Assembly: GCA_026874595.1 (NCBI GenBank)
Contig: CM049318.1
Location: 2,789,741-2,853,740, forward strand
Direction: 5' to 3'
Origin: Sipunculus nudus
Lineage: Eukaryota > Annelida > Sipuncula > Golfingiida > Sipunculidae
DNA: 64,000 nucleotides
In this document: piece by piece, positions 22,436-34,960 of the stretch
Layout of the letters: every line of letters begins with the position of its first letter
Numbering within the stretch: the first letter of the stretch is position 1
Translations under genes and position numbers: made by a program
The notes under the pieces: model-generated
Databases searched by the model: none
Seen by the model: the letters and a program-made list of their open reading frames with translations, nothing else
What the model was told of the DNA's origin: nothing

Positions 22436-22860
22436 TGTTAAATGTATTACACAATATGTCTTGTATTAATGCTGTAAGAAATTCCTTAATTGCAATTATT
22501 ATTTTGGGCAAATGTATAAATAGAGATGCTGGTTACTGAACCAGACAGTTAAGGTCAGAGCTTAAGAGAGTTAGAGAGCTAAGAGAGAGAGAAGAGACAG
22601 GAATAAGAACAGGAGTTCATACAGAGAGAAAGAGACAGAGAACAGAATCAGTTAAGTGGAAAATAGGGCAAACTATCATAATATATAAATTTGGACATTT
22701 GTTATTGTTAACTTTGATTGAATAATCTTGAAAGTAAATTACATCTGGATTAAAGAATTCTTCTATCTGAGAAATCAGCAACCTGTGAACAAAAGCATGT
22801 AAACAACTGGACGGTGATATGACTGTTTATTGTCACTTTTATTATTTGGTGGCTCACATT
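22436..22860 (+). mobile_element. Possible solo LTR or LTR fragment
   Basis: The order resembles a retrotransposon LTR: TGTT start (22436), TATAAATA box (22515-22522), a purine-rich 'gagagctaagagagagagaag' leader, an ATTAAA polyadenylation-like signal (about 22749) and then 'ttatttggtggctcaca' (about 22,845), which resembles a region just before a primer-binding site. The second LTR and pol genes are absent. An open frame of 111 codons (22,819-23,154) overlaps its end and has no recognised domain. Confidence 0.25.
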
Positions 22861-23154
22861 ATCTTTGTGAATAAGATGTTTCAGATAAATGTTGCATTAT
22901 CCATGAGTGGTACACTTGGACAGTCAAGTTGTAAAGTGCTCGGCACTCTCCACTGGTGCCCCACGTTTTTCCAGGCATGGCTATGGGAGTGGATTGTAAT
23001 GGCCTGTCCAAGGTTTGTAGTCAAGTTGTACTATCCACTTAAAATGATTAAGTTCATATTATATAAAGATGTGAAATTCATCATAATGTTTTCTGATGCA
23101 CAGTCTCCCAGTTTTTTTCTCAGTGTCTTTTCTAGTCAGGATATGAATCTTTGA

Positions 23155-23740
23155 TTATATGTTTATAAGTTTGTTAATTTCTTGATGTAATCTACTTTTA
23201 ATTAACTTTAACTGACTTGCACAGCTTTATACCATAAAATAAAGATTCATTAAGTCCTTTTTCCTTGATACAATCTCAGAATTAAGTCTCTTTGTGCCAT
23301 GATCAAGTCTGGTGGGTTTCATCAGGTAATGAACATCATTAATGTTGTGTTACTCCTCTGCCAAGCAATAATATGTTACCTGTCTTCTTTTCCTTATTAA
23401 ATAAGAAGAATAACCCTCCAGTAACAAGAGGAATATCATATATTTTACATTGTGTGTCATATTTGGTGAGAGCATATTTGCTGGGATAGACCACTACCAC
23501 AATCAATCTTCCAATACCACACTCCTAGCACATGCATACAAATGGCTAATCATTAGCCCACTGACTTAATTCACTTTTAAAACCTCAATATTACTTAAAC
23601 ACAATATAACTAGATGAAGGCCATCACCAACTGATCACTGGAAGCTTCCCTCCAATGGCAGAAACTGAGAGATAATTATTGTTTATGGAAAATCAGCAAC
23701 AGAGTGTATGGCACCATGTTTTACCCAAATATCAATATAG
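23155..23740. other. Non-repetitive stretch, nothing recognised
   Basis: AT-rich sequence between the LTR-like piece and the first long B element, with no supported feature. Confidence 0.4.
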
Positions 23741-23742
23741 AA

Positions 23743-26352
23743 AACAAGGGACCTATGGGTCACGACGCTCAGCTGTTATATATGATAAAAAAATATTATT
23801 TAGAAATGAGGCACATGCTGGTTTTGTGTGGTAATAAATATAAGCTGTATTATGAGTTGTTGTTTAGCTTATGTATGATTTTGATAGTACCTTTGGAGAC
23901 AGGGAAGAGGATTGATTTCATTTATTTTATTAACAAATGGAGTGCTATTGTCACACAGATTTTGACTTGGCCATATAACTTATAAGCAGAATATAATATA
24001 AGGGTTTAACTATTAATTAAAAAAATTACAAATATTGTCCCAAATATTATTTTTTTTTTTAAATAATAAGAGAATCATATGATTTTTTTAAATGAAATAT
24101 AACTGAAATGATTATTAAAATAATATTAAAGAATATATTCATGAATGTATTCATGAATACATTTTGAAAGTATTTGCACTGGTATTCATATACTTTCATT
24201 ATTACCTGAATTCCCATTCTTTATGCAAGAAATTTTATAATGGAGTACATAATCATATTCGTATTTAAATACAATTACAAAGTATTCGCACCATGACTGG
24301 TATTTATTCAGTTTTCACCAAACAATGATGTTGAGAATCCAGAATATACAAAATTCACACATTTAAATAATGATCATAAGTACCTGGTTTTATGGCTTTT
24401 ATTTATATTAAAAATAACTGTAATAAATTCATTTTGGACTAATTTCACATCAATGTACACACTAGACACAGTAGGAATCTAGATTAATATTATCAACTGC
24501 ATCTTTGTCTATCATTAATTTCCATCATATGATCCCTAATGATTAGTAATGAATGATATGATTTACTTCTTTATCATTAAAATTGAACTGAAAAATACCA
24601 TAGGTGACTGCATGGTGTTATTTGGAATACGTGACATTCTATCCATCGATACAAGATTCTTATATCATCAGTAACTGCAAGTTAATTTCCTGTTATTATA
24701 AACTAATAAATTCCTTTTCTATTTTTCTTTAATTTGTTATTAAAAACCAATAAAAATTTATTAATTTATTGTTTATTGTTATGTAGTTGGTTAAAACTAC
24801 TAGATGAGTTGGGTTGGACACCTGGATTAACTGTGGCTGGCCATAAGCTGCCTGGATTCCCCTGTATGCCTCGCCTCAAGCATGCATAATTTGCTGAAAG
24901 TTCAACAAGGTCAACATACATGTGACTCAAGGGGCTGGAGAGAGCCAAAGTCATAAAAACATTTATAAAAGCTACAATTTTTGGCCAATTTCTTTCAGCT
25001 TTCTAAACTTAAAAGCTGAAATCCTTATGTGTGCATGATATGAAAATTATATCAACAGTGCTCACAGGAAACAAACGTGCCATGGTCAAAGTTGGGCAAA
25101 ATTTAAGTTATTAATTTTACATTTATACAAATAACTTATAAAATTTGAAAAATTCATAACTAATTTTTGGGTATTCAATTGAATCTTGATTAAATAATGT
25201 TACATCCCGGACAAAAAATCTCTAGCTTCAGCAATCCCCTTGTTAAGGGAGTAAATATATTTCTTGATTTTTTACAAAGTGCATTATGTTTGGGCCCATA
25301 ACTTAAGACAATTACGCAATACTGACATCATTCTGGCATGTGCATAGAGAATGAAAAATATGTATATTATTTATGATTAAAGTCAGATCAGTGGTTTTGA
25401 TATTAGGCAGTCTTGAAGTGTAACAATGGGTTTTTAATGGAAAAATGAAGTTTTTCATTAATATCTTGAAGGTATTAAGTCCTAGTGACCAAATTCTTGG
25501 CATGGTAGGGGATTTTGGAGACATCTAGCTGTATGCCGAATTTAAGGAACTAAGAGCTGAAGCTGGGGAGCTGAGCTCTTGCAAACTGCATAACACTAGC
25601 TTGATGTAAACAATATGTTACATGGTGCTTGAAAACTTGAATAAAATCTACAGTTTTTGATCAACTGGTTTCAAATTTTTGGTGTTAACAGTTGAAAAGG
25701 TAACAAAAACATGCTGTGAAAATTAAATCCACAGTACTCACAGGAAAAAAACGTGCCATGGTCAAATTTGGGCAAAATTTAAGGTACCAATTTTTTATTT
25801 TTATTAATATTTTAAAAAATTTAAAAGATTTTCATCTAATTTTGGGTATACAATTTATTTTGATGAATTAAAGTTATATTACTTGAAAAAATGTCCATAG
25901 CTTTAACATGTTTTGTGTTAAGTGATCAAATATCTTTCCTGATTTTTTACAAAATGCATTGTTTGGGTCCATAACGTTTTTAAATTATATAATATAGACA
26001 TAATTTCTTGAATGTACATAGGAACTATATAGAGGAATATTTATGGTAAATATGAGGAAAAACAGATGAGTGGTTTTGATATTAGGCAGTCCTGAAGTGT
26101 GAAAATAGGTTTTTAATAAAAAATTGAGGTTTTACCTTGATTTCTCAAAGGAACGAAGTCAAAAAGACCCAGTTTTCGGCTTGGTAGGAGATCTTGGGGA
26201 CATCTAACATTATGCCAAATTTTGGATTCCTAGGTCTTACGGTTTCAAAACGTGCCACATCTACAGACGGACGGACAGACGGACGGACGGACAGACGACG
26301 GACAATGGACCACGACTATAGCTCAGATGACTTATAGTCAGCTGAGCTAAAA
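23743..26352 (+). mobile_element. Family B element, full length (copy 1 of a near-identical pair)
   Basis: AACAAG (23743-23748), hairpin GACC-TATG-GGTC (23750-23761) and GCTCAGCTG (23767-23775) form the 5' end. The 3' hairpin is AGCTCAGATGACT (26320-26332), TAT, AGTCAGCTGAGCT (26336-26348). CAGCTGAGC (26339-26347) is the exact inverse of the 5' subterminal sequence. The body contains two diverged internal modules of about 0.7 kb (around 25.0-25.56 and 25.65-26.23 kb) and a GGAC/GACA microsatellite just before the hairpin. Apart from scattered substitutions and small indels it matches 56.98-59.62 kb end to end, with different flanks. An open frame at its 5' end (23,704-23,985) includes the terminus itself and is not called a gene. 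Confidence 0.85.
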
Positions 26353-26670
26353 AACCCCTTTCAAGCCTAACCTCCCTACAGGGAAAACTTAATTAATCAT
26401 TAATAATGAACCTTTCTGTGTTTTAAAGTGAGCTTTCTCTGGAACAAGATATAAAGAACAGTCTGTGAAATCTCAGACAAAACTCTCAGCTCCTATCAAT
26501 ATACATAAAGATAGTCTGGCAGTTAACACAGACCACCAGAGTCAGCTTGATTTGACAAGCCCTGGCTGGCTGTGGTGCTGTACTAACGTGTTTTGTCTCT
26601 GATAAAATTACTAGAGTCTGCCGAGTCCATAAATAGCATTACCACTGAGAAGCCATGGACCTATCTGTAA

Positions 26671-28106
26671 AACAAGGGACCCATTGGTCACTGTGCTCAG
26701 CTGAAGTTGACCTTGAAGGTAAAACATTTAAAATAATATCATTTGAAGATAAAGTCTAGGAGGAAAAGGAAATATAGGCCATGGCTGGCTGACATGATTG
26801 GTTTATATTTATAAGTAAGAAATTGTTTCAAATAATATTTTGTGACCAAACCATGCATTTCCTGCTGTTAAAATTGAAGCATGTGAGCAGTTTGTGACCA
26901 TAAGATGAATATTAATACCATGATCATTGGTTGGCCTTTTGATAAACTGTTGACAGTTCAGCAGTTTACACATTTGTTTAATTGGACATTAATATATATA
27001 CATATATCATGCAATATATATATTTTTTTTTCTATTTTATAAAAAGTATACAGTTGAAATATAACTAATATCCCCAGTCAACAGATGGAAGGACTTGGTT
27101 GTGGTGGTCGGGGGGGGGGGGGGGGGGGATTGGTGGAATGATGGGATTAAAGTTTAACATATGCAATATTACTCAAATGAATGTGTAAGTTGCTTTCAAA
27201 TTTCTGACCCAAATAGCCTAAATACATACACATTCAGCATATGAAAGTTATTTCAACAGTGCTTATAGGAAAAAAATTCATAAATAATATATATTTAAGG
27301 ATAACGGAGAGATGATGGACAGACACAGCTGATCACTATATGTTGCATTCTCCTGAAGAAAGAATATGTTTCAATCGGATCTTTATTTTTTCTAATCCAA
27401 TTATTTTTTTCCAGTAGATTTTACACATTTTCAATTAAAAACTAATGTCCCAGTGCATGGTGCAAAGGAATCAATGGTGGGGTGGGGGGGATGGTTGGAT
27501 TATGAAGCATGTGAGCAGTTGGATTAACAACACTTCTGCATATACATACAGGGCAAACAAAGCCTGATCTCCAATTCTGCTGTGGCAGGAAAATAACGAA
27601 CAAATGTTTGAATTAGATCCTTGTTTTATTATCAAATCATTTTTTTAAATTTAAGTTTATATTTACAGACATTTCCAATATAATCTATATATCTATATAA
27701 AAGTTTTATTCATAATTCTAAATTGCATCATCATAAATCTCAATCAGATAACACCACATACAAGTGTATATTTATTTTTTACAACAAAAACATATCTTTT
27801 AAATTTGCAAAACAAATATCGAATTATATAATAATACTTGATTCAAATTTTACAATTTTAAATTGTGCCTTTATTTATCCATGATTTGCTTCATATTTTA
27901 TAAATTTATGCATACTGATGACAGATGGGTTTAATTATATCTTAATTGGTTAAAATCATTTAAAAGAAAATTGATTTCTTTAAAAATGGTACATTAACAC
28001 AACATGGCATCTTCTGGATTACACCTTGAGTTACTTTTTCAAGGACAGTTTTGTAAATTAAGTGGAAACAACATTACAATTAAGGAGATACAGTGAAAAC
28101 AATAAC
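26671..28106 (+). mobile_element. Family B element, left part, interrupted by family C
   Basis: AACAAGGGACCCATTGGTC and GTGCTCAGCTGA open the element. The following sequence parallels 0.58-1.45 kb, including 'ctgttgacagttcagcag' and a poly-G tract. A family C element is inserted at 28,107 and the B sequence resumes at about 29,286. Confidence 0.75.
27110..27128 (+). repeat. Poly-G tract (19 G)
   Basis: An uninterrupted run of 19 G inside the B element, near a region corresponding to 'ggaaggacctgattgg' of the first B copy. It is likely unstable and its length may be inaccurate. Confidence 0.8.
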
Positions 28107-29285
28107 AACTAGAATACGGGTAGTCGACCAGCGACTACGTGTATCCACCTAAATCAGAGTGGAATGGGTGAAGTGAGGCATGGATTGAGTGGCAAGGGGA
28201 AATAGAGTGTTGCATATTAGCATGGATGTCTGCAGCCAAATTGTGTATGTAGGTTGCCCCCCTACCACAAAATCCAGAAAGGCGTCCAAGTTGTATACAT
28301 ATGCAAAATTTAAGGCAGATAAGTCAAACCACTACATGTATATGAGTGATTTTAGCCGGTGGCAGACAAACAGATGGACGCTGAGCAAAAATGGTTGCAG
28401 GTGACGCCACCAGTTTTGAGTATGATAAAGAGCTATGTGAGAACTATACACATGCAAAACTTTGGCCCAATCGGTCAAACGGTCCCCAAGATATGAGCTT
28501 GGATGTCTGCTGCATAAACTAGAATGCAGGTGGTGCCACCTGTCATAAAATCAAGAGAGCTGTCGGGGTTGTATAAAACTGCAAAATTTTAGGCAGATAT
28601 GTCAAACCACTGCCGAGATATGAGTAATTTTATCCCATGGCAGACAAACAGACAGGAGCTGTGCAAAAATGGCTGCAGGTGGCGCCACCAGTTTTGCGTA
28701 TGATGAAGAGCTATGTGAGATCTTTACACATGCAAAATTTTGGCCTAATCGGTCAAACGGTTCCTGAGATATGAGCTTGGATGTCTGCAGCATAAACGTG
28801 AATGTAGGTGGCGCCACCTGTCATAAAATCAGAAAAGCTATCCAGGATGTTTACGCATGCCTAATTTCAGGTGAATTAGTCTAGTCACTGCAGAGATATG
28901 AGTGATTTTAACCCAAGGCAGACGAACAGATGGACACTGTGCAAACATGGTTGCAGGTGGCGCCACCATTTTTTGTGTATGTTATAAAGCCCTCCAAGGG
29001 CTACATTTGTGCAAAAAAAATTTCCTGATCAGTCAAACGGTTCCCGAGATATGTGGGTTTATGTGTGGAAACAGACGCACAAACGGACGCAGAGCGCAGA
29101 GGAAAGGTCAGAGGTCAAAACAAATTCAGGGCGCAGCAGTTCACATGTGACCCGAACATAATCCCGGGTTTCGTAAAATTCCGCCCAGCAGTTACGGAGG
29201 AGTTCTCCGGACACCTACGCAGCGGTGGCGGCGGCAGCGGAGGCGTGCAGCTGAAAACATAGTATCTGCAAAACTGGCGGAGATA
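28107..29285 (+). mobile_element. Family C element nested in family B
   Basis: AACTAG (28107-28112), the perfect hairpin GTAGTCG-ACCAG-CGACTAC (28120-28138) and GTATCCACC (28141-28149) mark the 5' end. The 3' region (29,150-29,285) has 'cccgggtttcgtaaaattcc', a GGC-rich 'ggtggcggcggcagcgg' stretch and a worn GTATCTGCAAAACTGGCGG hairpin. Palindromes at 28402, 28531, 28680, 28809 and 28958 alternate 129 and 149 bp apart. B sequence on both sides shows that C inserted into an existing B element. Confidence 0.85.
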
Positions 29286-30174
29286 ATTACTGCATTACAC
29301 TTGGTTGGTTAGGTTTGCCAAGAGGGTGGGGGTGGGGTGGACAGTATGGGATGGTGATATGAGAATAACTGTACACCTGTCACAGCAGGGGATCTCCCCC
29401 AGTGACTGGAACAAATTAGGAACCTTGGCACAGCTGCCTTCCAGTGACCAGGGGTGGCCAACTTGCATGTTGACAAAGCAAGTGACTGCAATAGAGGCTC
29501 AAGAAAAAATTCAATAACTAACTTTCAAGCTTTTATTTTCAAATTTCAGATTTATTAGATACTTATGTTTACATGCTGTGAAAATTAAATCAACAGTACT
29601 CACAGGAAAAAAATGTGCCAAGGTCAAAGTTGGGCAAAATTTAAGGTACTGATTTTATTTTTATGCTAAACACTTGAAAAATTAAAAAAATTCAGATCTA
29701 ATTATTGGTATAGTATTGAATCTTAATTTCAAAAGTTTTCATGTTAAGTGAGTAAATATTTTTCCTGATTGTTTTTACAAAGTCCATTATGTTGTGGCCC
29801 ATAACTTATAGAAAATAGACTTAACAGACATAATTTCAGGCATGTATATAGGAAAATACTTCTGGAAAATATTAAGAAAAACAGATAAGTGGCTTTGATA
29901 TTAGTCAGTCCGGAAGTGTGATAATAGGTTTTTAATTGAAGTTTTAGGTTTTTCCTTAATATCTTGAAGGAACAAAGTCATATTGACCCAATTTTCTGTA
30001 TGGTAGGAGATGTTTGGGATATCTAATGTAATGCCAAATTTTGGATTCTTAGGTTTAACGGTTTCAAAATGTGCCAGTCAAACAGATGAACAGACGGACA
30101 GCTAAACGGACGGACAGATTGAGATTGACAATGGACCACCACTAAAGCTCAGATGAATTACAGTCAGCTGAGCT
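29286..30174 (+). mobile_element. Family B element, right part
   Basis: This continues the element interrupted at 28,107 and matches 1.5-2.25 kb. It ends in a GACGGACAG-type run and the hairpin 'aagctcagatgaattacagtcagctgagct' region (30,146-30,174), with one base changed in the first arm. Confidence 0.75.
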
Positions 30175-30239
30175 AACAAGCTGATATGGTTTATACACCA
30201 GGTATAATGCTTCTATGCTGGACCATCACATTTCAAGTA

Positions 30240-31250
30240 CATGTGTTACATGTATATGAACAATGCAAGTCAGTGACAACTCAGTAAGGCAAACAACTCA
30301 CTTACGTGGACACTAAATCTCAGTCCCTTCAAATTTGCCTCAATTTAATGTTTAATGTAAACTCAGTAAAGCTGACAACTCACTATCCCGGACCACAAAC
30401 TTTCCCATCCTGCCTGCATATCAAGTACTTATTACGACCCTCTAAGGCAGACAGACATCGTGAGTTTTTGTTTTGTTCATATATCTTTGGGAAATGGTGC
30501 TCTGAGGTCGTGACCTTGTATGACCTGTTTTGGTCAAAGCGACAGCCTGAGGACAAGGGTAATTTGGTGAACCATCGTGATGTTACATGTGAATATATAC
30601 AGTCAAAATTGTTTTATTTCAATAAACAGGTGGATATTACAATCATTACTTTATCAAGATTGACCAGTTAGTCAGAAAAAAAACAAAGATTTCAAACATT
30701 TTTCATTTGATAAGACCACCATCAAAGACTGAAGTTTGTGCATTGTTATCGGCGTCCGGCCCTGGGAGCCTTAAGTAGTTAGCGACAGTTTGCACTTTGT
30801 TATGGTGGATGCATTGTGAAGACTATCCTTTAACATATAATCATGCTGTCCAGATGCTGTCAATAATAAATTTTCAATATACCTAGGGCAACCTTCCATG
30901 AACTATGCTTACTTAGAAGATGAAGCGTCCAAGTGAAACTACCTAGATTAGTGTATAAGGCCTAGATGATGAAGTTTAAAGAGAGAAAGTAAGTGTTTGT
31001 CTTTCCTTTTTTAATAATAATATTTTATAAATCATAAATGCATATTAAAGCTTATTTGAAAATGATTTAAATAAAATTTATGTATTTCAATTTTAGTGTA
31101 AACATAATCAAAACAGAGGATAACAGTTACATTCAATAAATGACGCAATATGCCAAAGTCCTCTAAACAGGAAAACTCACTAATAGGGACAAAATCCCCC
31201 AGTCTCTTGAGTGTCTGGCTTAGAGGAGTTTCACTTTACCACACATTTTG
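30240..31250. mobile_element. Pogo/Tigger-like remnant
   Basis: The right side (about 31,150-31,245) reads inversely as a Tc1/mariner pogo-type terminus: GTGAAACTCCTCTAAGCCAGACACTC with 'tccctattagtgagttttcc'. The left side has repeated 'actcagtaaggcaaacaactcac' and 'actcagtaaagctgacaactcac' with 'cggaccacaaac'. The middle is not coding: a 121-codon open frame (30,306-30,671) shows no transposase motif. Assignment rests on terminus style only. Confidence 0.4.
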
Positions 31251-31284
31251 TACAAGAACCAATTACAGAAACATCACTGCTGAA

Positions 31285-31905
31285 AGACTGGTATGGGGGC
31301 AACACAAAAATGATTAAATTTAAGATGAAGCTATCCAAGATATATACATATGCTCTGTTTCAGGCTGATATAGCACCCTCCCTCCCCCCCCCCCCCCCTG
31401 GAAATGAGCAGGGACATACTTCGTAAAAAAATGATTGTAGGTAGCTCCTTCAGCCTTTTATATGACAAAGCTATCCAATATGTATATATAAACATACTCA
31501 ATTTCAGGCTGATATTTCAAATCCCTCCCGAGAAAAAGCAGGTACATACTGTGCAAAAGTCACTGTAGGGGGTGCCACCAGTCTTGTGAACGAGAAAGCC
31601 ATCAAAGATGCATGGATAGGTTAAAATATCAGGCCAATTTATTAAACTTCTCTTGAGTTAGGTGCACTCAGATGACCAGACTTATGTGAGGAAGGCAGTT
31701 GCCCTGAGTGAAGTGGAACAAATTGCTCTCTGCAGCTACTGCATTGAGTGAACAAACTGCCAACTGCAGCTACTGAACTGAGTGAACTCTAGACCTGTAC
31801 CTGGCTGCACTGAGTGAACTCTTGACCTTTTGCCTAATCAGATACTATTGGCATTCTGCCAAAGCTTTAAATAGATCAAGACTGGCCTTTTGCCTGTTGC
31901 CAATC
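31285..31905 (+). repeat. Module F array with GAGTGAACTC tail repeats
   Basis: Units with 'gattgtaggtagctcc', 'tatccaatatgtata', 'tttcaggctgatat' and 'agaaagccatcaaagatgcat' are followed by repeated 'tgcactgagtgaactcttgacc' phrases (31,740-31,830). A poly-C run lies at about 31,384-31,399. The same order occurs at 45.56-45.99 kb. Confidence 0.6.
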
Positions 31906-31979
31906 TAAAATAGTTGGCGGTCTGCCAAGCTATTCATAGATACAGACATAATCTTGGCCAGATGGTAAATCTGTTTAAA

Positions 31980-32355
31980 AATACTGAAAGACTTTAGCTA
32001 GAATGTTTTATTTTAAAGCTGACATATTTATAAGAATTAAGATTTTTTTATCAAAATGTTCAGCTTTGTTTACCAAAGCATTTCCTGGTCATTTCATTGT
32101 TAAAGGTCCAATAATTCTGCCAAAAATCATTCAAGTAACCTTGGACAAAGGCCACCTTAAAATTATATTTGTGAAAAATTACAGAATTTAAAACAACAGT
32201 TTTGCAGAAGAAGACTATTGCAGCCCTAAGTTTGATATAGGCTTACTAATGGCCACAAGGCCAACTTCAGCTTTCTATGATTCTACCAAAAATCAATGAA
32301 CCCAATCTATTCTTTTACCATTAAAATAACCCTATCCTATGATAATTCTTGTGAA
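31980..32355 (+). repeat. Diverged module E
   Basis: Phrases such as 'ggccaacttcagctttctatg', 'accaaaaatcaatgaac' and 'gcagaagaagactattgcagcc' recall the E module at 46.8-47.2 kb but with many changes. Confidence 0.4.
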
Positions 32356-32357
32356 AA

Positions 32358-33938
32358 AACTAGATATTTCTTGGCACCACAGGTGCCAGAGTATCCCCAG
32401 ACATAGTACACCCCCCCCCCCTTTAAGAATAGGCCCCCATTTTTAGCAGCATATACTGACACTTGGCAAGCAATTATTGTTTCTTCAATCTATCAATCCA
32501 CAATCTTTTTGAAGATGTTGGTCCTGTGACCTTGACCTTTTGGCACATCACAAGGCTATCCAAGAAATTGACAGGCCTCTTCCTCTATTGGCAGGAGAAC
32601 TGTATGTGCAAGATAAAATGTCTCAGATGAAATATTTGGCTGAAAATGCATCCACAATCTTTTTAAAGATGTGTCCTGTGACCTTGACCTTTGACCTCAT
32701 GACCCCAAAATCAATTCAGGTCTTGCTTTTCCAATGGGACATACACAAGTCAAGTTTGAAATCTATACATCAATAAAAGCAGGAATTATCATCCAGAAAC
32801 TAATTTTTGGACAGATGGCTCCTGTGACCTTCACCTTTGACCTTGTGACCTCAAAATTGATAGGGTTCTTCCATTCTTGGCAGGTGAACTATAGGTGCAA
32901 GATGAAAGATCTGAGATGAATTGTTTGGCTGAAAATGCATCCACATCTTTTTAAAGATGTGTCCTGTGACCTTGACCTTTGACCTCATGACCCCAAAATC
33001 AATTCAGGTCTTGCTTTTCCAATGGGACATATACAAGTCAAGTTTGATATCAATACATCAATAAAAGCAGGAATTATCATCCAGAAACTAATTTTTGGAC
33101 AGATAGCTCCTGTGGCCTTGACCTTTGACCTTGTGTCCCCAAAATTGATAGGGATCATCCACTATTGGCAAGTGAGCTATATATTCAAGATTGAAGACCA
33201 GGATGAAAGTTTGGCTTAAAATGCATCCACAGTATCTTTTAAGATGCGAGTCCAGTGACCTTGACCCTTGACCTCATTACCCTAGAACCTTACTAGGGTT
33301 CTTACTTTAGTGGTGGCCGGGCCATACATAAGTCATGTTTGAAATCCATATGGCTATCAACACTGGAGATATCATAAGAGGTGTGTGATTTTCACCAAAT
33401 ATGGACACATTAAAGGTCAAGGCCACTCTAATGGTAAAGGTCATGACCCAAATGTAAATAGACCTAATCCCATAACCCATCTCTCAACATGTGCATAATA
33501 TGAAAGAAATCTGTCCATTAGTTTTTGACTTATAATGCTAACAGTACTGTCAAGTAGCAATTATGGGGTATTAAAAGGCGTAAAAACAAGAAAAGGATAA
33601 TAGGTGGCGCCACCAGTTTCCAGTATATCACAAGGCTATCCAAGATCTTCTGTCACCTTGATTTTTGGACCAGTCCATGCAAGCTTACTTGAGATATTTA
33701 AGAATTTGTGGTTTTTTTTCAGCAAAAATGGACCTATTCAAGGTCAAGGTCACTCTCCTAGCATAGGTCATGAACCCATTTTAAATAGGCTTCGTCCCCT
33801 TACCTATATCTTTACAAAGGTAATGTTTGAAAAAGATCAGTGAAATATTTTTTGAGTTATCCCGCTCACAAGGTTTTCCTGCGGCGGCGGCGGGACCGTC
33901 GTGAAACCATAGTATCCTGACTTTGTCTGGGGATACAA
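32358..33938 (+). mobile_element. Family A element, full length
   Basis: AACTAG (32358-32363), hairpin TGGCACC-ACA-GGTGCCA (32372-32388) and GTATCCCCAGACA (32391-32403) form the 5' end. At the 3' end TGTCTGGGGATAC (33924-33936) is its exact 13-bp inverse and the outer arm of a hairpin with GTATCCTGAC (33912-33921). The body consists of units of about 289 bp, made of two similar halves, with 'gtgaccttgacctttgacc' cores and a module D/E-like AGGTGGCGCCACCAG at 33,601. No transposition ORF is present. Confidence 0.85.
32685..33131 (-). promoter_or_regulatory. Perfect DR1 nuclear-receptor-type elements in family A
   Basis: TGACCTTTGACCT occurs exactly at 32685-32697, 32973-32985 and 33119-33131. 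On the minus strand this is AGGTCAAAGGTCA, the consensus DR1 bound by HNF4, RXR, COUP-TF and PPAR heterodimers. Extra TGACC half-sites flank several copies. Degenerate versions (TCACCT or TGACCC) occur at about 32,830 and 33,258. Binding is inference. Confidence 0.45.
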
Positions 33939-33939
33939 T

Positions 33940-34960
33940 AAACCACTCAGCTTGACAGTTTCATCTTAAAACATTTTTAAGCTGAAAGAGGCTAAAATTA
34001 TGAAGGTTTTGCCCATAAAAAACAGGTTGATGTAGGTGGCACCACAAAACTGCAATTTTAAATATGATTCATGTGACCAACATTTGCACACAATTTGGTG
34101 ATGCTAGCTCCTATTGTTTATTAAACTGTTATGTAAGTATTCTTTCTTGCTCCAATTACTTTGATGAATTCTAGCTGATTAACAGGAATTTGAACTAAGT
34201 AATTGGAGCAAGAAAGAATACTTACATAACAGTTTAATAAACAATAGGAGCTAGCATCACCAAATTGTGTGCAAATGTTGGTCACATGAATCATATTTAA
34301 AATTGCAGTTTTGTGGTGCCACCTACATCAACCTGTTTTTTATGGGCAAAACCTTCATAAAACTTCACAAAACTCTCATCACTTGCACAAACTTGAGAGA
34401 GTTTGTCTCTGGGATCATTTCTGTGATATTGAACAATTTGGCTGATAGATTTCAAAGAAGATGATTTTCAAAGGTTATCAAGCTTTATCATCATTAAATG
34501 TAAGTTAATGTAGATGGCATCACAAAAACCTCAATCCCACAACAACTGATAAGTGACAGATTTCTGCTTAAAATTTGGGGATCCTAGCTCCAGCTATTCC
34601 TGAGAAATTATGGGTTAATGTACTGATGACCAATGAGCCCAATACAAAAAGGTTGATGCAGGTTGCACCACAAATACCTAAACTTTGAATGTGACCCATG
34701 TGACCAACATTTGCATAAAATTGGGTAATGATAGCTCCAGCTGTCTCTGAAAATGTAATTTCAGTATGCTTTTCTGAAGAAATGACTCAGTTCAGCTTCC
34801 TGAACTCAGCCAAAAGTCACCAAACTGGAACCATTCGAACAAACTTGACAGAGGTTGATTCAGGGATTATTTTAGCCGTGACAACTGACTCAATAGGGAA
34901 TGGGATAATTGGGCTGGTAAGCCTACTCAAGTCGTGATACAAGTAATGTTGAGGAATATA
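33940..34960 (+). repeat. Module E block carrying an inverted duplication
   Basis: E-type phrases ('caggttgatgtaggtggcac', 'tttggtgatgctagctcc', 'gggatcatttctgtgatatt', 'ttcctgaactcagccaaaag') run through the block. The section at 33,998-34,360 is a perfect foldback described separately. Confidence 0.6.
33998..34360. repeat. Perfect 164-bp inverted repeat with 35-bp spacer
   Basis: The left arm (33,998-34,161) and right arm (34,197-34,360) are exact reverse complements over 164 bp with no mismatch or gap found by eye. They are separated by 35 bp (34,162-34,196). The arms contain module E sequence plus a piece not in other E copies ('attgtttattaaactgttat'). A transcript would fold into a 164-bp perfect duplex. 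It arose very recently, or is a library or assembly foldback artefact. Confidence 0.9.

Noticed and set aside
23704-23985. 93-codon open frame, with relatives at 52,176, 57,046 and 63,283
   Set aside because: The frame runs through the B element terminus hairpin and has no domain. Conservation follows from copy identity, and one copy has a frameshift upstream. Treated as repeat.
26320-26352. Canonical Helitron 3' end (hairpin then CTRR)
   Set aside because: CTAA follows the hairpin at once instead of about 10 nt downstream, and no 5' TC terminus is seen. The subterminal inverted repeat layout fits Helentron-type better.
30306-30671. 121-codon open frame as a transposase remnant
   Set aside because: No DDE-type motif or helix-turn-helix pattern could be seen, and it overlaps the terminal-repeat-like region of the pogo-like remnant.
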